A stretch of 64,000 nucleotides of DNA from Triops longicaudatus (taxonomy: Eukaryota; Arthropoda; Branchiopoda; Notostraca; Triopsidae): contig JAGQDJ010000031.1 of assembly GCA_022885665.1 (NCBI GenBank), forward strand, positions 372,001-436,000, read 5' to 3'. Of this stretch, positions 45,901-58,578 are shown piece after piece. The position numbers were made by a program, and so were the translations under genes. The notes under the pieces were generated by a model that was not told the DNA's origin, ran no database searches, and worked only from the letters and a program-made list of their open reading frames with translations. Position 1 is the stretch's first letter; every line of letters starts with the position of its first letter.

Positions 45901-47634
45901 GCTGAAGTAGCGCAAATAACTCCGGGTGGCCAAAATCAAGTTTTTCCATGAAATTAGACTCGTCGACAGAGAATGAGGTACCGTCTAACATGAATATTAC
46001 AATGCCAGCTATAATAACCATTAAGATGTGCTAACCCTTTTATTACTAAGCATCCATTTCAAGAGGAAATTTACATTCTATTAACGCTATCCTTGATAGT
46101 CCGTGTTTAATTAATTAAATGCATATTTAAATTGTCTTTTAAGATTTCCTAACCTTCATTGCCTAACGTATCTATTAAGGTTATTGATATTGTATTGCTG
46201 AAGTGATGTCCACTTGTTCACTATATATTATCGTTAGTTGTATTTTCCGTAAATCACTTTTCATTAATACGCTGGTTCTTGAAGTTTTCGTGTGTTAGCA
46301 CTGCCCGTTTTCGTAACAGTGTAATTTTGAACAAGCCAGTCACAATATCGGAGGAGAGGGACGATTGCGGCAGCCGCTTGTAATTTTTCCTTGTGCACGA
46401 GCAGAACCGTAGCTCTCAATTTTATTAACCAAGTGAGTTCCCACATTACATGTTGAACTTGTTTGTGCCTGAAGAGGAAATCCATCTTAGCTTTCCGCTT
46501 ATTTACGCATAAAATTACTATAGAAAATTGGGCTGATCTTTTAATGTTTTGTTCTTGATGTATAATTTAATTGTATATCATATGTGTATTCTTGTATATT
46601 TCTAAACATGGCACTAAACAGAAAAGCACAATAATTTCACTCCGTTAAGGCTTTTAATTAGCTTTGTTTTGTGTTCTTGTGTCATTTTGTCATATGTCAT
46701 TGTGTCATACTGTCTGGTACATTTTTAAGGAGAACAATTGACTTTTTATATTGAGGCTTTGATTGTTTTCACCAACTGCGAATTTGCCATTGTAAAAATT
46801 TTTTTAGTCCATTTCTACGGGCCAATCTTTCAGTCGTCCCGACACTTCTTTATTCGTATTTTATGATTGGAAAGTACAAGATAACTCATAAACATCACAC
46901 GGATTCTGATTCTGAGAATTAAATTTTCTTTTTGAGAATCAGCAAGCAAACCAGTTAAGCTCATCTATTACCAGTGTGGGGTTGTAGACCATAGGTGAAG
47001 CACCGTTACTGTACAAAAATGTATTGCTTACCGGACAAAATGGCGAAATCAAAAGTTTATTAAGCGAAACTGCCAGCTGAGTGGTTATTTGGCAAAACGA
47101 CGGTTGAACCGAAGCTTGCAGGATGGCCACGTGACTTTGGTTCAGGTAGCCAAGAATTTGCAAATGATATGGCACATCTTGGCATTTCCCTACAGACAAA
47201 TAACTTAGTTTCCTGTTTATCACTTCTTTTTGTCCTGTTTATTTTTTTCTCCCACTTTTTTGGGTTGTCAGCCGTCATTCCTACCCTTTTTCTCGCGAAT
47301 GTGTCAAGGGCAGGAAAAAAGAGGAAGATTCGCTTCTTACAGGGAAAGAGCTTAGAAACAACAGAAGAACGAGAAAATTTTTACCGACATATCTGACGAA
47401 TTCAACCCGAAGGTGGAGACGATTCGCCGAAGAAGCTGCTCTTTCGTCATGGATGGCTTGTTCGGCCACTTTGACCAAATCTACAGGCCAGCTGTCTGCG
47501 CTGCTTTCATTTTCTGCACACCGCAAGATTATCATCGTCTTTGAGTTAATTTCGTCACCACTTGCTCTGCAATGGACAATTAACACGGCTAGCCAGCCGA
47601 AGCAAAATCCGAAAGAGTTCAACACGGTCTTCAT
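36940..47634 (-). CDS. Receptor-type guanylyl cyclase (membrane guanylate cyclase)
   Basis: 18 coding exons: 47385-47634, 46972-47189, 45873-45984, 45618-45755, 44792-45286, 44162-44455, 43142-43317, 42738-42881, 42241-42321, 41999-42175, 40909-41068, 40668-40817, 40400-40571, 40145-40285, 39867-40059, 39481-39652, 38381-38473 and 36940-37136; 1120 residues. Signal peptide (MKTVLNSFGFCFGWLAVLIV), ANF-receptor-like ectodomain, membrane helix at about 510-533 (PLLGMLIGMLLFMAAVTVLV), then a kinase-homology domain (about 610-856) that is a pseudokinase: the usual HRD is HGF and no VAIK lysine is seen. A dimerisation helix follows. The cyclase domain has FSDIVGF (metal Asp near 930), VETIGDAYM (guanine Glu near 969) and MPRFCLFGDTVN (guanine Cys near 1040), so it should be active and make cGMP. 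The ectodomain is too diverged to name the ligand or subfamily. Confidence 0.93.
38588..39316. mobile_element. pogo/Tigger-like non-autonomous element in a guanylyl cyclase intron
   Basis: The left end AGTGGAACCCACTTACAACG and the reverse complement of the right end, CAGTGGATCCCGCTTATAACG, form a terminal inverted repeat of the pogo/Tigger type. A TA follows the right end. The 0.73-kb interior carries more repeats of CCGATA motifs facing inward from both ends (TATACCGATAC, TACCGATATCG) and no open frame. It fills most of the intron 38474-39480. Confidence 0.7.
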
Positions 47635-50600
47635 GAATTATGTCAACATTTGGGGAACGAACAAAAATCGCCCAAAAACTATTCTTTTAAAAAAATCTGC
47701 GTTTTTTTTTCACCTTTTCACTTTGGTAAAGAAACAAAATTGAGACTCACGAATCAAGTTGCAAGAAAATAGCAATTTAGATGGGTGGAAAGTTTTAGGG
47801 ATTGATGCAATCCACCCACTCGCTAGATAAACTAAATAGCAAGTTACGATGATCGGCTGATGATGACCAAAAGTTTGGAAAGACGGGCACAAAAACAAAA
47901 CTTACTTTTGCGCATTTCGGAAGTAAGGATGCTCGTCAGGAGATGAAACAACCCTTTTCTAAAGGGATTGGGGAGGGTTAAAAGTGGGTTAGGTATAGGA
48001 TTTGGACAGGTCTCCATAACGACATTCAGGGTTAGGGCAATGGCACAGAATACGCTCCACAATCAACAACGCAAATAAAAAGCTCTTGTGTCGTTAATAG
48101 ATTCTTCAGCTAGCTATGGAAACGTTAGACATTCTTGTCATATCGGGTTTGGTTCGCTGTCGTTCAAGCGTTGCTGTTATCGTATTCGAGAAGAGAGCAC
48201 AGTAAAATAGGAAGACGGAATGTTTCCTTTATTGCTGATAATGTGAATTGGCATTTGTAGCAGTAAGATGCACTGTAAGCGATAAAAATAAGTTTGGCAA
48301 CAAAGAGTAAAAGGCGAGTGGAAATTGATGGAAGATAACTAATACTTAATACGACGAAAGCATGTGATTCGCGACTTATTAAATCTTATAAGGGCATCTT
48401 ACCGCATGGCCACCTGGGCCTTGGCTCAGAGTCCAACGGGCGTAGGGGGCTCAATGACGATTCATGCGTTTTGTAATTCGCAATAAGTATTATAGTCTTC
48501 CATTAATATGAGTTTTGCGCTGTTATCTGTAAAAATTTAGCGTTTTATAAATTTACAGGATCTGCAGTACGCGGTTGTGCTAACAGCAGGTATTGTGAGA
48601 CAGTATGTAGTAAAAAAAAACAGCAATGCGAACTTGATAAATCGATGTTCTGTAATTGAACGCACGAAATAACCTCATTGCCGCAATTACTTCAGTAGAA
48701 TTTGAAGCAAGCAGTTTAGCGTCAGCTCATATAATGCAAAGGACACCGATACAGGAGCATTGTATGTTACAACTCACCGGCCGGACCTTTGTGTTTTTTA
48801 GTACATTAAAACGCCTTCATAGAATAGGATTCGCGTAGGTAGTTCTTCGAAACTTTTAAACTATGGATACCGCACTAAAAATTACGTAAATGTAATACAT
48901 AATTGCATGTATCCGTTTGCGGCGAATTTGTTTCACTAACATTACGTTTACTACCATTACGTTTACATTTTTGTGCATCTTATTCGATAGCGGCGTTCAA
49001 ACACAGTTTCTCCACAAACCAGTGTCCGCAGTAAATGACATAACACGTCTAGAAAACTCGGTGATACGTTTCTAGCTATGTCTTTTACGTGAAAACCACT
49101 GAATCAAAGGTGGATGCAAAGTTTGTCTTTGATTAACTAGCAGCTCATTTCAATGAGTTTGCGATTTAGTTAAATTATTTGATACATTTCTACTAATCCC
49201 ACATTTAGTCTAGTCAGAATTCAGAATTAGTAGTAATAACTTTTTAAAGAAATTTAGCAATTTGTGGATTACCATTACTAATTTTAAAATGCGACAACTT
49301 GCAGCAGACATTTCTGTACATTTGTCTAATGTCAGAGTGTGGTTTGTTTACTAGGAAGTGAAATAGTGACTGAAATTGTCACCAAAAGTTTGTTCTTTTT
49401 GTTGTCACTTAAGTCATCAGTGTTGTAACTTTTGAATGAAGGATTACCGGAAGGAACGCGAGTGTTATTCCGTTGATTTTTTAGTGTCTTAATTGTTCAA
49501 ATTGTTAGTTTACTTTTGAGTCTCATTTTTTAATGATTTCAACTTTATTGTACTAGCATTGCGGGCTGATAGATCTATGCCACCGGGTTTATTTGAAAAA
49601 AAAAAATGCTTCAACGCACATCGTGATCTAAATCATTTAGGTGCCAGTGAGGCTCCATCTGGGATCAATTAGAATCTCTGCGGGAAAGCCTTTTTTCTTT
49701 CTTTCTTCGTTTTCACCCTCACGAACACTGGAAAAGGAAATGACAACTCGAAAGGGGAACTCGAAAGTGATCCAGGGCCTAAGAATGGGCTCCAGACACG
49801 CCACACCACATACACAAGGATTAGATCGCTCTCACGTTTCCTAACTTTAATTTATTACTGGCATACTCCCCTTTTTCCGTTTGTCTTCGTCAGGCTAATC
49901 CAACGAGCCGAGTAAGACCAGTAGTACTCCCAATCTACTTTACAATACAGCAAATTATATTCCTCTTTTCAGGTCTTTTTGTAGTTTTCTGCACGTCTCA
50001 GTTCAACGCATACGAGCCGCAAAAGATTCAGATTGTTGTTCTAGCTAACGAGAAGTATAAGATAGACAGCAGTAGTGGACTAATATTGAATAATGTTGGT
50101 TAGAAAAAATGCACGTAAACGTTGAATTGAAAAGTAAAATTATGACGAAACAGTAGAAAATTGCAAATTGGTAAAATATCGAATTTTATTTTGTTATTAT
50201 TTTGGTAAAGTAAAAAAAAAAAGAATTATAGGGAAGCTGCGTGATTTGGAGAACCTTCTATTTTTTCACGTTTCTTTTATTTTGACCTTTCTGAAAGCGA
50301 CCCTTTTAAACGCTAACTTGGCCAACTTTTTTAATAGGCTCCACGTGCCATGCAATTTAAAGGGTCGTCTGGTTAGCGTGCGTGCTATGGAGCACACATT
50401 GTATGGCGAGTTAGAAGTTTAATGATCATTTTATTGTCTTTCTCTCTCATTCTCCCGTTCTGTTTGATATGTGTCATCGTGTTGCGAAATAGGGAATCGG
50501 GTTAAAGCCTTTAAGAAAGTAAATAAGAAAAATGCATTCCACAGCCTTTTCGCGGTAGCTGCAAGACGAAAAGACGTTTCTCGCCGCTGTGCACCCGCCA

Positions 50601-53600
50601 AATTTATTTTGACGGTTATTGTTACGTCTCTTGGCGAGAGTTTCAGACGGACTCGCACTTACTCGGTTTCCTCTCTTCCCTGTACAGAAATCCTCAAAGT
50701 TTTGGGCTAGGAGGAATGAACAGAGTTTGATAAAAGAAGAGGAGAGCAAGTATGAAAAGGACTGATTTTTTGCCAAAATTCATCCACGAAACTTCTGTCT
50801 CATAAAATGGATAACTTTTAAACTAACACAATGTTGCAGTCTTTAGACTAAGCTGTGAACTAAGGGCAAGAAACAATTTACTATTCAGTTGGGCTATATT
50901 TCTCTCTTTTTTGTTTTGTTGGTCTAAAAGCCGAACATTTTGCATATTCATCTTGCCCAGGTACGGGCACTACTTGCCATAAGAAATTAAACCGTAAATT
51001 TACGAGATTAAAAAACTTACGTACTTGTCCTACGTACTTTTTTATTGAAATCGGGAATTTGTGATAAATTCAATATTTAAAAAAAAAATTCCTGGTGGAT
51101 TAACATGATTTCCTGTTCGAAGGAAAAGCTTGAAAGCAGAAGCAAGAATTAGTAAATTCCGTTTTCGTAAATAACAAATTCTAGCAATTTATTTCTAGAA
51201 AAATACATAATTTGGATGGATTTGTGAAAAAAGCAAGTAAGAGCGATATTTGTTGTAATTTTGATTGATACTTTAGACTTCTACAGAAATTTGAGTAAAG
51301 TAATAAATTTATTTCCCTAAATATTAAAGACGACATGAAGAGAAAGGAATTTTTAGTTATTACTTTGCATTCGATCCAAATATGAAATCTATTTGCGAAA
51401 CTTGAACATATACTTGTGGTTATTACCCCAGAACATTGTAACATGTTGATAGACGTATTTGACAGGCGAGTGAAGCGAATTGCTGCGTCACTACAGTTCA
51501 CAAATGTCACACCAATGGAAATTTGTTATGCTCACCATTTCCTTTTTTTTGTAAAAAAATGGATCAAAATTTCCGAGAAAATCCTTAAAATTTGATCTCT
51601 CTGAGTAATTGTCTTCGTATTTGAAGTCGATCTGCCAGTAATTGTCAATTACGATGAAGTAAGTTGAACTTACGACGTACAATCGTCTTCGGTTTTCGTG
51701 TTAAAAATTGCTCCTGAACTAAACCATTACTGATTCAATTCATACCGGAAGAAGTCTACTGTCCCAGTGCCCTTTAGGGTTCCAAGGTGTGTAGTAGCTC
51801 TGTACAGTCCGAAAAAAAAGTTTATCTACGGAAATGAAGTCAGGTGTCGACGTTCAATTCGTCCTAGCAATTGATTCCCTGCATCGCTTATCAACAAAAG
51901 TCAAAATGTGCCGACTCGGAAAATAAAGTAAGAGTTATAGTCATTATAATCGTGGTCTTCACCAGTGAAAATGAAAAGTTGTATAACCCGATGTTTCCCT
52001 AGAGTTGCAAAGGATGAAGCAAAGCATGTTAGCCGCGCCCTGCCCGACTAAGTTATGTTTGATAGCAGCAAAAAGGGGGACAGTAGTTGGTAGTGCTGGG
52101 GCGGTAATTCTTTTTCATGGCGGGGTAGGAAAAGAGGAGGGTGGTATAGGGAGGAGTGGAAATTTATCCGCGGTACACGTATTCGAGACAGACGAAGGGA
52201 GGGTTAGTTGAGCCATTAACAAGTAAACCCAAGGGCACGAGGCCAACAGCAAATTCGCTTGGCTCGCGAGCGACGTTTCTATCTTGTCTGGTTATAGTTG
52301 TAGAGATGTGTATGAGTATGCAATTCCTGGTGGTGGTTGTCATGGCGGTGCTGGGTGAAAGCTAGACGGTTGGAGCTATTCCTTTCTTGGTTTCATCGTT
52401 GATGTTATGAACACAGTGCAGGGTTGGCGCTTTTAAGGCCAAACTCCCCATGCGACGCCAACGAGTCTGGCGAACACAGACGCTTTTTTTCATTAGTTTT
52501 GTGCTTGTTTTTTCCCCTGCTTGCAACGAGAGGGTTGGTTTTGAACTGCATAGCGCTTTCGGTGGCATAGGTTTCATTTCTGCCGACGTCCGCTCGGCAG
52601 AAAACGGTATTCTCTGTTCACGTCTGTGCCAGCCAACAAACGAAGAAATTGGAAACTGATGCTCACAGCCACTTGAGATGCTAGCGATATGCTCTATTCC
52701 AGAAATAATTATGAAATAGGCAGGATTTATAGCCCAAATACAATAGAAAAATCGACCATATTTCAGAGTGATATTGTGTTATTTGAGAAGTAGTTTTTAT
52801 TATTTGATACTAGTGTATGCTCTCGCCTATGACATTGAAGTAGTCTTGTAAGTTCCGTATAGATTTCTTTTTGTAAATGATCTTAACATATCTTCTCTTT
52901 CAAAGCAAAAGGATAAAAAATGGGAATTAGAAGGGACTGTAACCAACGATATAACTTTCATCTGGCTCGGCCTTATGCGTTAGGGTTAACTGAGTAAATA
53001 CGGTTAAATTTGCCATTATGTTTTTGTTTGGGACATAAACATTCATGTTCAACACGAGTGACAACTTGACATTCGATAGTCGCATCGTATTGGCAACTTC
53101 TTAATAGGCGGAGCTTCGTTTAATTCATCTCTGCTGAGAAAATACGTATATTGTTGTAGTGCTTTTATTTGCATATATATTTGCCATTCTTGTTTTAAAT
53201 ATTGATGTGTTCTAAAACAAGAGAAGCCCGTGAAATATCCAGCACAGTAAATGCGAATGAAGCATGGCGACTATGACTTTATTTAAAGTTAATATGCAAG
53301 GATGAAGTCTGTTGGTTCAATTTGAAGTCTGTTGGCTGGGTAAGTTTGCTGAAGTAAAAGTTAGTTTGCGGTCATTGCGGGTGAGTTAGCAGTGTAGGCT
53401 CTCGGGTGTGATGGTTATAGTTGAGTTTTATAGCTGTCGACGTCATTTGGTGACATTTTGTGTGTACTTGTGAAGACTGACATGAATAGGGCCCATCGAA
53501 ACCTGTATGGAAGCGCCGCGCGGCCTCCTTTTATTCTTCACTTGAAGAAAAAATGTTAACAGCTTACAAGTGAACCTTTCGTCAGAAGAAGAACATAAAA

Positions 53601-56600
53601 AAGTTGCATGTAGTTAATGGGTAAAAAATTACAGTGTTATTTTTCGTTCTTTGGCATCCTTTGGTTTCTAAATATTGTTTTTCGAAGCTGGTTATCGCCA
53701 CCAAATTTTTCAAGAAATTGTGAAGAGATTGTCCTCACTATCAACAACAGAAGTACGGATTTCTTCATCAATATAGTACAAGATGAGCTCGTAATATTAT
53801 GAATGCTTTGAGACCATATGGAGTTCTAGTGTACAATAATAGTTTATTTTGTATGGTTATGTCTAGTAGATTAATTTTAATTTATACGTTACTTAACCAA
53901 TTCAATGCCACAAGATTAGAACGCTGTGAAAGTGAAGAATTTTGGCGCTACTTGAATTAGAAACAAAAAAGATGAGTCCGTCTACCGATCTTGCCAAGAA
54001 ATATTCTTCTCGACAGAAATTTTCTTGCTTAAAGGGCAATGTACACACTATAAACCTTGTTGAATTGCTTTCGCTGATCTTAATCTAGCCCGTCGTTAAA
54101 GCGGACAAAGACAAGACCAATGGCCGGTCATAAAAATGTTGCAACTTTATCGCGGAGTGGACTTTTTTATATTTAGTAAGCTTCACATTCACGACTTCTC
54201 TTCCTTTTGGCTCAATACTCTGTTTTCTCTGTGACCACTATTCTCTCTTTCGCATTGTGTCTTCTCTTTTGCTGTTTTCGCGAAATCTTATGTAGCTGGG
54301 TTCTGTTTATTTTGTTTATTCTTTTTACCCTTTTATTTTAACAACAAGTGTTCGCAAAGTTTTTTTTTAAGGTCTCGAGGACTTACGGAATAATTCAGTG
54401 ACTTTGGTCATGTAGAATATCTTACACACCTCCTTTTTTTAGTGTATTATATCACAAAAATAGGTTTAATTTCTTGCAGACCGAACCCAAAGCAGTGATG
54501 GGCAAATTTGAATGCGATTTTGCGAGGATTTCCTAATTAATTGATTTTTGAGACACAGTTTAATTTTTACTGGCCTTAAGTTAGAAAATAAACTGTTGAA
54601 TTGGCTGGAGTTATCTTAAGAAGAGTTTGGCTTGGATATAATTTTAACTTAATTAGTTTTAAGAATATAGGCATGATATATTATTTCGCATAAACACGCA
54701 TCGAAAATGAGCTTGGCTTCCTATTCTGTCAATACGTTCCCGTGTCCTTTTCCTTGTAGAGAAGGTCGTTTAACACATGAGTCAATTCAAACATAATAGT
54801 TAAACTAAAAAGATCTGCGAACCCTAAGAAATGTAAACCCCCGCTAATTAAGGCACTCTTCTAAAAAAAACACTACACGTGATAAATAATATGTATATAT
54901 GCACACACTGTTTCTCAGTAGAAAACTGATGAAAATTTGATAAGGTTTATGAAATAAATTTAACTTAACATCTTTTCTTGTAAGAGTTTGTCTCTTAAGT
55001 AATATCTGACTGTTCTTTCCTATAGAAAACTGGGATGATGAACGTTTTGCTATCGTAATACAATAAGTTTATGAACAGCGATCTGCCGTTTCCCTTTCAT
55101 TGAATTCAGAAGCATGCACAAAGCAATGGTAGTGGCAATTCTCTAAAAGAAAAGGGGGAGAAACCCTTAAAAATAAGAAAAAATGACAGATTTAGATACG
55201 TGAAAGAAAAACCGAAATCTCGTAGAAAAGTTTTCCATCTGAACATTTTGGTGGACTAATAAAAAGGACAATAGTAATGCAACTTTGTTGGAGGAGAAAA
55301 AGAAAATGAAGATGACAATTGAATTTTCCCCAGAATGCCTCGTCTTCTCAACTAACTTTATTTTTTTTTTCTTCGGCCAGGAAACATACCTAAAACCCAA
55401 AGGACCCCTTCCTTCTAGCCACTGTCTATTACTGTCACCGAAAACGTGGACATTATTTACAGTTATCGGACGAGAGAGGGTAGAAGATCTCTAGCATCGG
55501 GAGAACAAAAGCAATAAGCCAGTGCAGGAGGATACTGTTGCTCAGTTAACGCGGACTATATCCTAGGTCAAATTCTTTCACGATATACACACTTACGTCT
55601 GCTCCGGCCAAATGGTATCCAACTACCCAACCTCCATGTTTTATACCACGCCTCTTGCATTGCAGGCCTAGCCTAATTTTTTTCCCTGTTTCTTTTGCCG
55701 GGGAAGAATACCGTTTTCGTCTCCGCGATACTCAATTTGGGCTACGTATATTTGTCCTCAGGGAGGTACAAGGATTTAAAAGTGGCGATCAGATCAATTT
55801 TTTTTTACGATAAAAGAAAGACTGGAGAATGGAGTGAAAAGGACAGGCTAATGGATGTGGGAAGTCGTTTGCTATTACTTTCAGTAAGAAGCTAAAAAAT
55901 GGCAAAAACTGTCCGCCATTTTCTGGTGAGTATGTTTTTTGGTTAATACGGAGGGGAGTAAAAGCGACGGTTTGTTGGGAACCTCTCTCTGTGGAAGTCC
56001 TAATGACATCACACGGAACGTGAAAGCTTTTGAATGGGCATGGGCGAACGACAGCGATCTTACATTCGCAACTTGAAAGAAGGCTACAATATAGCAATTC
56101 GTCTTGTACTGTAATGTACTTAATATACGACCTTCGCTTTAGTATGGAGTTATTGAACAGAAAATAAGGTGTCGGTATAGCAAACGAAAGAACTTCATCA
56201 CATGAGCGTGAAACTACAGTACCACGCATGAGTACTCGTGGGACGAACTGGGTTATTTGGTATTCACCTATATGCACCATTGTAAAACAAAAATTTTGGG
56301 GGTGGGGGAGTAAACTCCCTCTCCCCTCCCCCTGAGTACCCGAGTGCTCGAGACTTGTCTGACTTTTCCCCAGTACTAAATAGCGTATTCCGTGTGGTTT
56401 CGCCGCTTGGAGCGCCACCGGCGTAATTTTCTAAGCTAGCTATTGTTTATTTACATCTGAGCGTGACATGTCATTGTCAAGTGTTTATTAAAGAATATTT
56501 GAAATATCGACATGTGGAGTAATAAAGGACAGGGAATAACAAGTAACAAAAGAGTGAGCAAAAAAAGGAGCGAATATAACATACACTTCCGAAGGACACA

Positions 56601-58193
56601 AAGGTTGTGAAATAATTTGTAGCGCATAGCATGCAGGCAACTTTGGCAGTTGATAGAATTTTTGTTTCAGACGCCACTAACTTATTTTTCTGAGAAAAAC
56701 TGAGCTTTTATAGAAATTTCTTTTCCTAAGCTTAAGTGGGAAAACATAGTCTTGAATGTGTTTTTCGAATATTGGTGGTACGCATGTCAGAGAAATTTGT
56801 CAGTTAGAGTTTTTGTATATTTTCAAATAAACTAAAGAAGAATAAAACAGAAATCAACCAAACTTGATAATAACATATAATAACACTTCATATAACCACG
56901 CTCAAATGTAAATAAATAGTAGCCTAGCTTAGAAAGTTACTCCGATGGCGTTCCAAATGGTGAAAGCATATGGAATACGCCCTATACGCTCCGGACCGCG
57001 GGGGTGAAATAGAACTGCCGTGGTGCTTAAACCGGACATGCTCAAATTTTGTATACTTGGTTTTAAAAATTCGCACAAAATATAGATCGGAACACACCAG
57101 GAGACTAACCGTGCCTTCGAAAGTAAATATGTCGGCGCTAGAGAAAAAAATAAAAGTGCTAAGTGAAGTCAATCGAGCGTCAATGCTAAGTGAAGAGATA
57201 AAAGTTAATTAAAAAAAGTTAAATTTGTGAATCGAACGCAGTGTCTAAAGAATAGGTTTTAAAAAATGGGTATGGATATTGGCGCGAGACTTGGATGTTG
57301 TCCGACTGACGTGGCCACGCTAACATCGTTCGGGATAGCCTGTTTCAGACCAACAAGCGCAAAATGACAATTGCAATTAACTGTTTGCAATGACAGTATA
57401 AAATTTACTTGATTATAAAAGAGATACTATACTTTAGTATCACTTTCTTAGAATGCGAGTATTAACTAACTTACTTAAGAAGGTAATTGTTTTCAACATT
57501 TGTTAAAATTCGCGACAACTGCAAAAAAGTGTAAGTACTTTTTAGTGTTGAATGCGGCTCGTTTTTTAAAAAAGCATCAATCACGCTTCGGAAGTCTGTC
57601 AATTTACTTTTTTTAAGAACTAAACAACTTGATCGCTACTAAGATCACAACAAAAATTATTTAATAATTCGGAAATGAAATTTATATTTTGCACGAAAAC
57701 ACAATACTTATACTTATTTACTAAATATTATTGACTGTCATATTTAGCAAATTGTTTTAGTATTCGAATCATTCCTGAAAAGTACTGAATGATTTTCTTA
57801 TTACTGGAACTGAAATTTTTTGGAAAAGTTTTCGTTTTTGCGCCTAAGAAATATTTAAGTCACCTCACATGTCAAAGATTAAAGATTATTTTGCTGTTTG
57901 CTCGCGTTAAGTAAGAATTAATAACGCAAGCGTGGAAATCACGGTCGACTTCCAGGTTTTCTGTGTTAGCTGCCGAAAATAAAAGCTTTCTTTTGTGGTC
58001 AACAAAGACACGCATTTCTTGGAAGAAAAGCTTTCGTCTTTTTCACGTTTCCTCTTACGGAAAAAAAAGGGCGTCCAAGTGTCGTCAACGAGTGTTATAT
58101 AGCTTCTTTTTTCTCCTAGTTTTTTTTATTGTTAACCTTGAATAAGGGATTAAGAGCAGTTTTACAACATAGAGGAAAGGATCATTTGATATA
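47635..58193. other. Gene-poor AT-rich region upstream of the guanylyl cyclase gene
   Basis: About 10.5 kb. The first few hundred bases should hold the cyclase promoter and any 5' untranslated exons; I could not place them firmly. Open frames here lack coding character, splice context or recognisable families. A 209-codon minus-strand frame at 55789-56418 is noted separately. A slightly GC-richer stretch at 52.0-52.65 kb has no assignable role. I see no tRNA, rRNA or tandem array. Confidence 0.5.
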
Positions 58194-58578
58194 CAGTAGA
58201 ACCCGCTTAAAAACAAGTGGCTCGGACCGACCAGCCAGCTTGTCCTTAAGCTGGCATTTGGATTACCTTATTGTCCGAGGTGCTACTAAACTCGTTGGGC
58301 TAAAGATTGGTTTGTGCATTTACTTTTCGACATCTTTGTGGCACTTTTTACCACAGAGCTCGTTCGATATCGGGAAATGTAGATCAGGAAGTTGAGAACT
58401 GTGAAAGGTTAAAGGCTTAAGCTTGATTAGTTTTTTTTTTTCGGCCTCTTGTTTTGAGTTATAAAATATATATGATTAGTCTCCATCGTGTTAAATGGGA
58501 GTGAAACGGGACTGATATTAGCTTGTATTTAGGCCAGTCTTGTCGTTGTCCGAGTTATAGTTTAAATGGGTTCCATTT
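58194..58578. mobile_element. pogo/Tigger-like MITE, intergenic, with TA duplication
   Basis: The left end CAGTAGAACCCGCTTAAAAA and the reverse complement of the right end, AAATGGAACCCATTTAAACT, are a diverged terminal inverted repeat. Homology continues inward (GGCTCGGACCGACCAGC against AACTCGGACAACGACAAG). TA flanks both sides (58192-58193 and 58579-58580). Length is 385 bp; an 88-codon open frame inside it is not a transposase. Confidence 0.7.

Noticed and set aside
47844..48062. Minus-strand frame upstream of the guanylyl cyclase that could be a 5' extension
   Set aside because: The cyclase already begins with a good signal peptide at 47634, and no phase-compatible junction was found.
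49641..49844. 67-codon plus-strand frame with basic residues
   Set aside because: No homology, no start or splice context.
58129..58395. 88-codon plus-strand frame
   Set aside because: Lies across the pogo-like element ends; not a transposase and best explained as chance.
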